A DNA stretch of 8,045 nt from an uncultured Acidimicrobiales bacterium (GTDB lineage: Bacteria > Actinomycetota > Acidimicrobiia > Acidimicrobiales > UBA10347), in NCBI GenBank assembly GCA_937942965.1, contig CALDGN010000418.1, positions 1 through 8,045 of the forward strand, given 5' to 3'. A program made the position numbers and the translations under genes. Below the pieces are notes generated by a model. The model made no database searches. It worked only from the letters and a program-made list of their open reading frames with translations, and was not told where the DNA came from. This document shows, in pieces, positions 1 through 6,264 of this stretch (within the stretch, counting starts at the first letter, position 1; each line of letters opens with the position of its first letter).

Positions 1-1
1 A

Positions 2-718
2 CTGCATGCGTTTCGTGCTTCGGGAACGACCGAGGTGCCCGAACTTCTCGAGGTGCTCGCGCTGGCCGAGCAATGGCGCACCCAGAGCGCCGGCGCGTTC
101 CAGCCCCAGTTCCAATCGATCATTGCGCTATGGGACCGGGCCGAAGCGATGGGCTCTCGACCCGCACCAGACGAGCTCGCAGCCATCATCGCCGAGCTCA
201 CAACGACACCCATCGACAACCTCAACGCCGTTGCCAAGGGCTGGATCGCAGAACGAGCCCTCGAGCATGCGCTCGGCTCCGTGGACAGCTTCGAACAGGC
301 CTGGCTGAACCTCGGCGGCGACATCGTGCATCGGGGCACCGAACCGTTGATCGTCGGCATCGAGGATCCGGCACGTCCGTACGACAACGTCGCTCCCCTT
401 GCGACGATCGACGTGCGCAACGAGGCGTTGGCGACAAGCGGAGGCGCCCGGCGCCACTGGACGATTGACGGCGTCCGTTACGCCAAGGTGCTCGACCCGC
501 GAACTGGCACGCCGGTCGACCGCATCACGAGTGCGACCGTCGTCGCTCCGTCAGCGGCCGCCGCTGACGTGCTCGCCACCATTGGGCTGGTCATGGACGA
601 ACCCGACTTCTTCAGGCTGCTCGACACCGCCGACGCGTGCGCGCTGGTTGTGCGCGCTGATGGCACGATCGCTGCGACATCGGATCGGTTCATCCCTAGG
701 CCATTGCCAGCCACATGA
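2..718 (+). CDS. apbE: FAD:protein FMN transferase (ApbE family), 5' truncated by window edge
   Basis: The reading frame is open from base 2 to a TGA at 716-718 and gives 238 residues. ApbE proteins are usually about 300-350 residues, so the N-terminus lies before the window; the GTG at base 35 is internal. ApbE enzymes attach FMN, taken from FAD, to a Thr/Ser of extracytoplasmic redox proteins using Mg2+. Family marks visible in fragment numbering are PELLEVLALA (13-22), the GAF segment (31-33), AVAKGWIAERA (76-86), NLGGDI (103-108), ATSGG (144-148), IDG (155-157), LDPRTGTPV (164-172) and the helix-forming SAAAADVLAT (184-193). The residue before the Asp-Pro motif, usually His (as in HIIDPRTG), is Lys162 followed by Val. 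The gene converges on the PepSY/DUF2271 pair and overlaps it by 23 nt, which points to a shared redox role. Family assignment is firm; activity is less certain because of the Lys. Confidence 0.9.
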   Translation: MHAFRASGTTEVPELLEVLALAEQWRTQSAGAFQPQFQSIIALWDRAEAMGSRPAPDELAAIIAELTTTPIDNLNAVAKGWIAERALEHALGSVDSFEQAWLNLGGDIVHRGTEPLIVGIEDPARPYDNVAPLATIDVRNEALATSGGARRHWTIDGVRYAKVLDPRTGTPVDRITSATVVAPSAAAADVLATIGLVMDEPDFFRLLDTADACALVVRADGTIAATSDRFIPRPLPAT

Positions 719-1385
719 GTGCAACGGTGACGACGAGTCCGGCTGCCATCCACGCCAGCGCCGTCGTCCGCCGCTTCTTCATCAGGATCTGGATCGCCAA
801 GCCCGTGACGGCCACCACGACAAGGAACGCGGCCGACAGATCGATGACCCAGCTCCAAGCAGATCCAGAGTCGCTTCCGGTGTGCAGGTCGCGCATCGCA
901 TTCACGAAGCCCTCTTCGCGCACGGTGATCCGATACGTGAGCTCGGTGACGTCGAACCGGGCCGATGCGCCGTAGCCCGGCCCGGTGTAGTTGATCGACC
1001 CTTCGGTGCCGATCTGGTCGAAGTTGGTGACTTCGCCGCCGACGCCGTGCTGGCTTCGAAAGAACTCACTCACGGCCAGGAACTCGATGCGACCGTCGTC
1101 GACGATCACGGACTCGGGCAGGTTGCCTTCGAGAATCGTCGTGACTTCTTCGTCGCCCCAGAGCCATGACGGATGATTGAGCAACAGGCCGGTCGCTCCG
1201 AAGAACAGGATCACGACGAACGCGACCATGCTGGCGTAGACGTGCAGCCACCGCATGAGTGGCTGCCAGCGGACCCGCGGCGCGGTGTCACTCGGCGCCG
1301 AGCGTTGCTGCTGGCGATTGCGTTGCGCGGCCAAGCGGGCGGCGAGCGCGTCGTCGACCTGGCGCCGGTTTGCGAGGTCAGACAT
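696..1385 (-). CDS. PepSY-associated transmembrane protein, probable heme/flavin-linked membrane redox partner
   Basis: The product has 229 residues, TAG stop. A basic, Gln/Arg-rich cytoplasmic N-terminus (about 1-40) is followed by a membrane helix at about 47-69, an extracytoplasmic region of about 100 residues, then two helices at about 179-201 and 209-228. RWLHVYASM (45-53), LLLNHP (67-72) and MRDLHTG (164-170) match the PepSY_TM layout. His48, His71 and His168 are candidate heme b ligands, by analogy with PepSY-type cytochromes. Such proteins pass electrons across the membrane to exported flavoproteins and often sit beside ApbE and DUF2271 genes, as here. The ATG at 1385 is chosen because it overlaps the upstream DUF2271 stop by 8 nt; an in-frame ATG at 1418 would add 11 residues but has no better ribosome site. 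Electron-transfer function is inferred from family and context. Confidence 0.82.
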   Translation of the reverse strand: MSDLANRRQVDDALAARLAAQRNRQQQRSAPSDTAPRVRWQPLMRWLHVYASMVAFVVILFFGATGLLLNHPSWLWGDEEVTTILEGNLPESVIVDDGRIEFLAVSEFFRSQHGVGGEVTNFDQIGTEGSINYTGPGYGASARFDVTELTYRITVREEGFVNAMRDLHTGSDSGSAWSWVIDLSAAFLVVVAVTGLAIQILMKKRRTTALAWMAAGLVVTVALMWLAMA

Positions 1386-2154
1386 TGATGCCCACCGTTG
1401 CCGCCGACAACTCGCCATGGTCAGGCAAGACCGTCTGGGGCAATGAGCCGGCCAAGGCGAACGGCACCCGGATCAACGAGTACGGGCCTTCTTCTCGGGC
1501 TGCCTCGATGCAGACGAAGTAGTCACCAGGAAGCGAGGGCACACCATCAACCGTGCCATCCCAAACGACGGCGTGGCTGCCTGCGTCTCGGGTTGCGGAT
1601 GAAATCGTCGCTGCGGTGTCCTGGCCGCCGCCGCTGATGCGGAATTGGTCGCTCTCCCACCAACGGGTGAGATGGTCGAGCCAGCGAGCGCCTCGGCGAC
1701 CCTGCTCGTACCAGAGGCTCACGGTCGTGACGAGCTCGCCGGCAGCGTCTTCGATCCAGACAGCGATGTACGGGCGTTCGTTCTTGCCGCCGAGTGCCTG
1801 GGTGTAGGTGAACGCGATAACCATCTCGCCAGCCACGGCGACGGTCGGCTCCGGGGTGGCGGTCGGTTCTGGCGTTGCGGTCGCTTCGGCCGTTGGTGTT
1901 GCTTCGGCGACTGCAGCGGGCTCAGCGGTTGGAGCGGGTTGCGCTGGCTGGTCGCCGACCGGCTCGCCAACGACCGACTGGACAGTGACCGGCGGAGTCG
2001 TGGGCTCGGGCGGAAGGTCGGTTACTGCGCCCGCAAACACGCCGACATCGTCGGTGCCGCAGGCAAGTCCGGGAATGAGCGCGGCCAGACCGACTCCGGC
2101 AGAGGCTTTGAGTACGGCTCGGCGAGAAACTTGCTCGTAGCGGGACGATCCCAT
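1378..2154 (-). CDS. Tat-exported DUF2271 domain protein (candidate flavoprotein)
   Basis: The product has 258 residues. The N-terminus carries a clear twin-arginine signal, SRRAVLK at 10-16, then a hydrophobic stretch to about 31 and Cys32. The Cys could be lipidated, but the residues before it (PGLA) are a poor lipobox. A Pro/Thr/Ala/Glu-rich linker of low complexity fills about 43-108. The DUF2271 domain (about 108-258) shows RPYIAVWIED (127-136), LWYEQG (147-152), WLDHLTRWW (158-166), VVWDG (196-200), LPGDYFVCIEAARE (208-221) and LIRVPF (227-232). DUF2271 proteins usually carry an ApbE-type motif like DGVSGATR; the aligned site here reads ATISSATR (182-189), so Thr188 is kept but Asp and Gly are lost. 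The start at 2154 puts the Tat signal at the true N-terminus; the frame extends farther upstream, but only antisense to the hydrolase gene's frame. It is the first gene of a pair with the PepSY gene. The family call rests on remembered motifs. Confidence 0.82.
   Translation of the reverse strand: MGSSRYEQVSRRAVLKASAGVGLAALIPGLACGTDDVGVFAGAVTDLPPEPTTPPVTVQSVVGEPVGDQPAQPAPTAEPAAVAEATPTAEATATPEPTATPEPTVAVAGEMVIAFTYTQALGGKNERPYIAVWIEDAAGELVTTVSLWYEQGRRGARWLDHLTRWWESDQFRISGGGQDTAATISSATRDAGSHAVVWDGTVDGVPSLPGDYFVCIEAAREEGPYSLIRVPFALAGSLPQTVLPDHGELSAATVGINV
1843..1908 (-). repeat. Low-complexity repeat coding for Ala/Thr/Pro/Glu linker
   Basis: Codons 83-104 of the DUF2271 protein encode short degenerate units such as ATPTAEAT and TATPEPT in tandem. 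On the + strand the DNA reads as repeated GGTCGGT/GGCGTTGCGGTCGCTTCGG-like pieces. The likely role is a flexible spacer that holds the folded domain away from the membrane or signal-peptide region. Such repeats tend to vary in length between strains. Confidence 0.6.
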
Positions 2155-2234
2155 TTGCTGATCATGGCCGACGAGCCGCAAGAGGTTGCCGCGGCTTCCG
2201 TAAGAAGTTCGGCAAGACCCAGCCGCGACGCCCT

Positions 2235-3437
2235 TTAGGCGGGACCGAAACCGTGGCTCGCAAGGAAGTCCGTCACGGTCTGCACGGCCTCGGCCTGATG
2301 GGCTCGACCGTCGGGACCGGTGTAGTAGTGGGTGGCCCCTTGCACGACGTGCAATTGCTTGCGGTCGTGGGTGACCGCGTCGTAGAGGCGCTGCGTGTGG
2401 CTGGGGGTACAAGCGTCGTCGGCCGAGTTGCCAACCACCAGGACGGGGACGCTGATGCCAGGACCTGAGGCCACCGCATCGCAGCGAGCGTCGTCGAGGC
2501 TCCACTGGCTGAGCCAGCTGCGCAGCGTCGAGAATCGAGCCAATCCGACCGGGCCGTCGTTGACGACTCGCGGATCACCCAGGTAGCAGACCCCAGGCTT
2601 GCGATCGCTCGGCTCGACTGCTGGGTCGAGCCAGCGAGGGTCGGCCATCGTGCCGTGCACGGTGAACGCGAACTCGGCCGACGGCGTGTCCGACGCTCGG
2701 ATCGCCTCGAGCTTGTCCCGCACCCACGCCGTGATCCGACGGTTACGTGCTTCTTGAGCCGCAGCGAAGGTCTCGAGGAAGTCTTGGCTGTACGGCGGCT
2801 GGTTCGGGTTGGCCGGGTCGTACAGATTCAGCTCGGGGACCCGGATGTGCGGTTGGGTTTCGTCGGTGATCGATGGGTCGATCCATTCGGTGAAGATCTG
2901 GTGGCGACTCACGTGCGCAGCCATCATGATCACCGCGTCAGCAGTCGGCATCCGGTCAGCCGAAGCTTCGTACGGATCGCCAGCAGCGGTGTCGGAGATG
3001 CCTTCGCCGGCTTCGGCGAGCGCCTGGTACCACATCGACAACGAGCCGCCGCCGGACCAGCCGACCAGCACGATGTTCGAGTAACCCATGCGCTCTTTGG
3101 CGTCATAGATCGCCTCGCCCAGATCCTTGGCGACCTTCTCCATGATGAGCGCATAGTCAGCGCCGCGGTAGCGAGAGTTCGCCCACAGCACGTGGTGACC
3201 TGCCCGTGCGAGCGCTCGCACAGCCGGCAGATACATGCCACCTCCGACCGGATGCATGAACACGAGCAAGGTGTCCGACGGCGTGTCGATCGGTCGGACG
3301 AGGTGACAGTCGAGGCCGACGACCGCGCCGCCACCTCCGTAGACGTCGGAGTACGTGGCGTTCTCTTGGAAGCCCACGGCGTAGGCGATCCGTTCGCATC
3401 CCCGTGGCGTTCCTGGCAAGACAAGGGCGTCGTTCAC
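2235..3437 (-). CDS. alpha/beta hydrolase, substrate unknown
   Basis: The product has 400 residues, GTG start and TAA stop. It is a serine hydrolase by sequence: nucleophile elbow GWSGGG at 126-131 with Ser128, an oxyanion-type segment HPVGGG at 62-67, acid candidates Asp340/Asp341 in the NSADDACTPSH segment (337-347), and His370 in GATHYY (367-372). Between about 145 and 320 lies a large insert rich in Trp, Pro and Asp, likely a cap domain over the active site. There is no signal peptide, so it is probably cytoplasmic. It lies 63 bp after the response regulator gene and 80 bp before the DUF2271 gene, all on the minus strand, and I see no terminator in either gap, so read-through is possible. 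Its own start has a -10-like hexamer at the leaderless position. Possible substrates include esters or acyl-thioesters; nothing in the sequence decides this. Confidence 0.85.
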   Translation of the reverse strand: MNDALVLPGTPRGCERIAYAVGFQENATYSDVYGGGGAVVGLDCHLVRPIDTPSDTLLVFMHPVGGGMYLPAVRALARAGHHVLWANSRYRGADYALIMEKVAKDLGEAIYDAKERMGYSNIVLVGWSGGGSLSMWYQALAEAGEGISDTAAGDPYEASADRMPTADAVIMMAAHVSRHQIFTEWIDPSITDETQPHIRVPELNLYDPANPNQPPYSQDFLETFAAAQEARNRRITAWVRDKLEAIRASDTPSAEFAFTVHGTMADPRWLDPAVEPSDRKPGVCYLGDPRVVNDGPVGLARFSTLRSWLSQWSLDDARCDAVASGPGISVPVLVVGNSADDACTPSHTQRLYDAVTHDRKQLHVVQGATHYYTGPDGRAHQAEAVQTVTDFLASHGFGPA

Positions 3438-3443
3438 GCCTCG

Positions 3444-3449
3444 ACGGTA
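3444..3449 (-). promoter_or_regulatory. Candidate leaderless -10 element for the hydrolase gene
   Basis: On the minus strand TACCGT is followed by six bases (CGAGGC) and then the GTG start at 3437. That places the hexamer at -12 to -7 if transcription starts at the first base of the start codon, the usual leaderless layout in actinobacteria. No clear -35 is seen. A 10-bp palindrome, GCGGATCCGC (3454-3463), lies in the spacer and could be an operator or chance. Confidence 0.38.
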
Positions 3450-3500
3450 CTCAGCGGATCCGCCTGCACTGTGCCCCGATCCGTACGGCCAGCAGGGGTC

Positions 3501-4169
3501 CTACAGATCACTCACTTGCGTCAGTCCCGTCTTGATCGCGAGCACCACCAGCTGGGCCCGGTCACGTACGTGCAGCTTCGTCATCGCGCGGCTGACGTGG
3601 GTCTTGGCGGTGAGTGGCGACAAGAAGAGTTCTTCGGCGATCTCGTCATTGGAGAGGCCCCGACCGACGAGCCCGACGACTTCGCGCTCACGAGCGGTCA
3701 GATGCTCGAGGGCAGCGTCGTCGACCGCCGTCGGCGTTGGAGCATCAGCCAACGAGGCCAGCAGGGCCCGGGTTGCGTTCGGGGTCATCAGGGCTTCGCC
3801 CTCGGCGACGACTCTGATCGCATCGAGCAGCACCGACGGGTCGACGCCCTTGTCGAGAAAGCCGCTCGCTCCTGCTCCCATTGCAGCGACGACGTACTCG
3901 TCGAGCTCGAATGTGGTCAGCACGATCACGCGGACGCCGGCAAGGTCGTCGTCTTCGGTGATCTCTTTGGTGGTCGCAATGCCGTCTTGGCCGGGCATGC
4001 GGATGTCCATGAGGACGACGTCTGCTCGCGTTTCACGAATCACGGCGACGGCGTCGGCGCCGTCATCGGCCTCGCCGACGACCTCGAGGTCAGGGGCTGA
4101 ATCAATGATCGCCTTGAAGCCAGCACGTATGAGTGCTTGGTCGTCGACGAGCACAACACGAACGGTCAT
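3501..4169 (-). CDS. NarL/LuxR-family two-component response regulator
   Basis: The product has 222 residues, TAG stop. The receiver domain (about 3-118) has the acidic pair Asp9/Asp10, phospho-acceptor Asp55 in VVLMDIRMPG (51-60), Thr85/Thr86 in VLTTF, and Lys107 in FLDKG. After a short linker the LuxR-type helix-turn-helix covers about 154-217, with LTAREREVVGLVGRGLSNDEIA at its start and the recognition helix in SPLTAKTHVSRAMTKL (184-199). All residues needed for phosphotransfer and DNA binding are present. The ATG at 4169 is set by the family's usual N-terminus, by an AAGGAG ribosome site five bases upstream (4175-4180), and by the ATGA overlap with the kinase stop. It is the last gene of the ABC-kinase-regulator operon. 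Its partner is the kinase just upstream, and its likely targets include the operon's own promoter. Confidence 0.95.
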   Translation of the reverse strand: MTVRVVLVDDQALIRAGFKAIIDSAPDLEVVGEADDGADAVAVIRETRADVVLMDIRMPGQDGIATTKEITEDDDLAGVRVIVLTTFELDEYVVAAMGAGASGFLDKGVDPSVLLDAIRVVAEGEALMTPNATRALLASLADAPTPTAVDDAALEHLTAREREVVGLVGRGLSNDEIAEELFLSPLTAKTHVSRAMTKLHVRDRAQLVVLAIKTGLTQVSDL

Positions 4170-5353
4170 GGGGTCTCCTTGGCGGCCGGTGCCGTTGACG
4201 GCGGGAGCCATACGTCGATCTCGAACCGCCCGCTGTCTCGGGACTGGGTGAAGCGACCGCCGTTGGTCGTCGCTCGCTCGCGCATGCCGATCAGACCGTG
4301 ACCGCCGAGTCGCTCGTCGGTTTCGTCTTCTGGTTCGTTGGCCATCGGATTGGTCATGCGGATCGACATGCCACCGTCCCATGAGGTCGTGAGTTCAGCG
4401 GTGCCGTCGCCGTGCTTGGCTGCGTTGGTGAGCCCTTCTTGCACGATCCGATAGGCGGCGAGCGATACCGCGGGCGACAAGGCGAGCGGTGTCCCCGAGC
4501 GGGTCCAGGTCACATCGAGGCCGGCGGACCTCATCGTGTCGACGAGGGCGGGGATCTGTTCGATCGTGGGAAGTGAACTCGTCGGCTCGCCGTCGATGTC
4601 ACCATCTCGGAGCACGCCGAGCAGCTCTCGCAACTCATCCAGAACCGATCGGCCAGCATCGCGGGCGATGACGAGCGACGCTTCGGCCTGATCGGGGTTG
4701 GCATGCAGCAAGTGCAAGGCCGTGCCGGTCTGCACATTCATGACCGACAGGTTGTGGGCCAACAGATCGTGCAACTCGCGAGCGATCGTGAGCCGTTCCT
4801 CGGTGACCTGTTGGCGAGCCTGTGCATCGGCCGCAAGAACCGCAGCCCGGACCTCGGCATTGGCCGCTGCTCGGTACCGGCGCCACGAGCGGGCTGCGTC
4901 GGCGACGCCGATGGCAACGGCGGTCCAGGCGATGCCGATCACCACTCGTTCGTCGCCGAACTCTGCATCGGTGGCAACGAGCCCGACCACATAGAGGCTC
5001 GCGCCCACTGCGGCGCCGAATGCAATGGCCGGCCAGCGGTCGAGGCGAACGCACACGGTCGCCACCAACACGAGGGTGGCGAATACCAACTGCGTCGGGC
5101 GTTCATAGACCCCCACGAAGATCGCCGTCGCCGCGAGCGCAACGGCCAACAAGATCAGCGGCTGCCAGCGGCGAAAGAGAATGAGGACGAACGCGCCGAT
5201 GCCGGCGGCCACTTCGGGCCAACCGGCATCGGTGCCAGTAGGAGCAGCGAGAACGAGGACCGTCGTGACCGTCGTGATGACGACGGCCGAGATGAGGTCG
5301 AATCGACGGGGGTCCTGGTGGACCCAACCCATCAGTCCCGATCGTTCGCTCAT
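4166..5353 (-). CDS. sensor histidine kinase, HisKA_3/NarX-like
   Basis: The product has 395 residues, TGA stop. The N-terminal half (about 17-152) is a set of five or six membrane helices with very short loops and no recognised ligand domain, so it probably senses the membrane or takes its signal from the ABC transporter. A cytoplasmic helix (about 153-190) leads into the H-box ERLTIARELHDLLAH (186-200) with phospho-acceptor His195. Asp196 next to it is the residue that in this class supports catalysis. The N-box is QEGLTNAAKHG (305-315) with Asn310, and the G-box is GGHGLIGMRER (350-360). The ATG at 5353 is preferred over an in-frame upstream ATG at 5407 because it overlaps the permease stop by four bases (ATGA), matching the next junction. 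It should phosphorylate the regulator encoded directly downstream. Confidence 0.94.
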   Translation of the reverse strand: MSERSGLMGWVHQDPRRFDLISAVVITTVTTVLVLAAPTGTDAGWPEVAAGIGAFVLILFRRWQPLILLAVALAATAIFVGVYERPTQLVFATLVLVATVCVRLDRWPAIAFGAAVGASLYVVGLVATDAEFGDERVVIGIAWTAVAIGVADAARSWRRYRAAANAEVRAAVLAADAQARQQVTEERLTIARELHDLLAHNLSVMNVQTGTALHLLHANPDQAEASLVIARDAGRSVLDELRELLGVLRDGDIDGEPTSSLPTIEQIPALVDTMRSAGLDVTWTRSGTPLALSPAVSLAAYRIVQEGLTNAAKHGDGTAELTTSWDGGMSIRMTNPMANEPEDETDERLGGHGLIGMRERATTNGGRFTQSRDSGRFEIDVWLPPSTAPAAKETP

Positions 5354-6264
5354 GCGTCTCGTCGCTGCACCAGGATCGCAGCGACGCCGAGCAAGCCGAT
5401 GACCCAAGCGGCGAACACGCCGAGGGCGGTACCGGTGCTGAGCTGGTCGGACGTGGACACCTGGCTCATCATCGCAGAGCCAGCTTCGGACGGCAGGTAC
5501 TTGAGGAAGACGTCGGTGATGCTGTCGGGCAGCAAGTTCAGCAGGTTCGGGCCGATGAAGACGCCACCCACGAGGGTGCCGATACCGCCGGCCGTTGAGC
5601 GGAGGATGAAGCCGAGCGCAATGCCGATCAGGGCGATGCCGGTCAGGTAGATGCCCGTGCCGAACACAACGTCGAGGACCTCGCTGAGGGCGACGGTCGC
5701 TTCGTTACCGGCGTACACGGCCTGGCCAAGTACGACGGCGCCAGCAGCAGCTGCCGTACCGATGGCGAAGACCGAGGCGCCAACGACGACGGCCTTGCTT
5801 GCGATGACCCGGCTGCGGCTTCCGACCGCAGCGAACGTCGTGCGGATGAGGCCGGTCGAGTATTCGCCGGCGACGACCAGGACACCGACGACGCCGATGA
5901 TCATCTCGGCGAGCCCGACGCCGCCCAGAGCGACGTCGACTGGGTTGCTGAGAAAGGCAGCGGGTCCAGCTGCGGCGTCAGAGTCGGCGACGGCAGAGAA
6001 GATCATGCCGAAGGCGATGGTGGCCAGGCCAGCGGCGATGAGCGTCACCGAGGTCGAGCGCACGGTCCAGAACTTGATCCACTCGCTGCGGATCGCCCAG
6101 CCGGTGCGGCGCAGCGCGGTCGGTTTCGCTGTTGTCTGGCTGCTGGTCGCAGGGCGTGTGGTTGCCGAGGCGGTTGGGGCGGGAAGGGTTGCAGTCGTCA
6201 TTGGTGTCTCCGGGGCGGTTGGTGAAGCGGTCGTGGTGGGTCGGGGAACGATCGTGCTGGTCAT
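5350..6264 (-). CDS. ABC-2 type transporter permease subunit
   Basis: The product has 304 residues, TGA stop. About six membrane helices are visible, near 72-92, 113-133, 155-180, 195-220, 226-245 and 279-299. RSEWIKFWTVRS (59-70) and GEYSTGLIRTTF (133-144) are typical of ABC-2 permeases of the type encoded next to a DrrA/BcrA-like ATPase. The first 50 residues are odd: about 40 of them are Thr, Pro, Ala or Ser. Start choice is open. ATG at 6264 overlaps the ATPase stop by one base (TGATG), suggesting coupling, and the biased composition continues through codons 1-21. ATG at 6201 (Met22) has a clear GGAG ribosome site six bases upstream (6208-6211). It would form the membrane pore for export of an unknown compound with the ATPase encoded upstream. 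Confidence 0.9.
   Translation of the reverse strand: MTSTIVPRPTTTASPTAPETPMTTATLPAPTASATTRPATSSQTTAKPTALRRTGWAIRSEWIKFWTVRSTSVTLIAAGLATIAFGMIFSAVADSDAAAGPAAFLSNPVDVALGGVGLAEMIIGVVGVLVVAGEYSTGLIRTTFAAVGSRSRVIASKAVVVGASVFAIGTAAAAGAVVLGQAVYAGNEATVALSEVLDVVFGTGIYLTGIALIGIALGFILRSTAGGIGTLVGGVFIGPNLLNLLPDSITDVFLKYLPSEAGSAMMSQVSTSDQLSTGTALGVFAAWVIGLLGVAAILVQRRDA

Noticed and set aside
2174..2196. Inverted repeat AGCCGC/GCGGCT with an 11-nt loop before the DUF2271 gene, considered as a terminator
   Set aside because: The 6-bp stem is short, the loop is long and no T-run follows on either strand. Such pairs are common by chance in GC-rich DNA.
1645..2238. A 197-codon open frame on the + strand opposite the DUF2271 gene
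   Set aside because: The minus strand here encodes a Tat signal and DUF2271 motifs; the Gly/Arg-rich + product reflects the low-complexity linker read backwards.
2155..2505. Upstream in-frame extension of the DUF2271 gene to an ATG at 2505
   Set aside because: It would overlap the hydrolase gene on the same strand and bury the Tat signal 117 residues inside the protein.
2655..4100. A 481-codon open frame on the + strand across the hydrolase and regulator genes
   Set aside because: It lies opposite two clearly functional genes with full catalytic and phosphotransfer motifs. Its product is His/Arg/Asp-rich without domain signatures, as expected for the antisense frame of GC-rich coding DNA.
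4703..5650. A 315-codon open frame on the + strand across the kinase and permease genes
   Set aside because: It is antisense to the H-box kinase and the permease, with an unnatural composition and no recognisable motif; a shadow frame.
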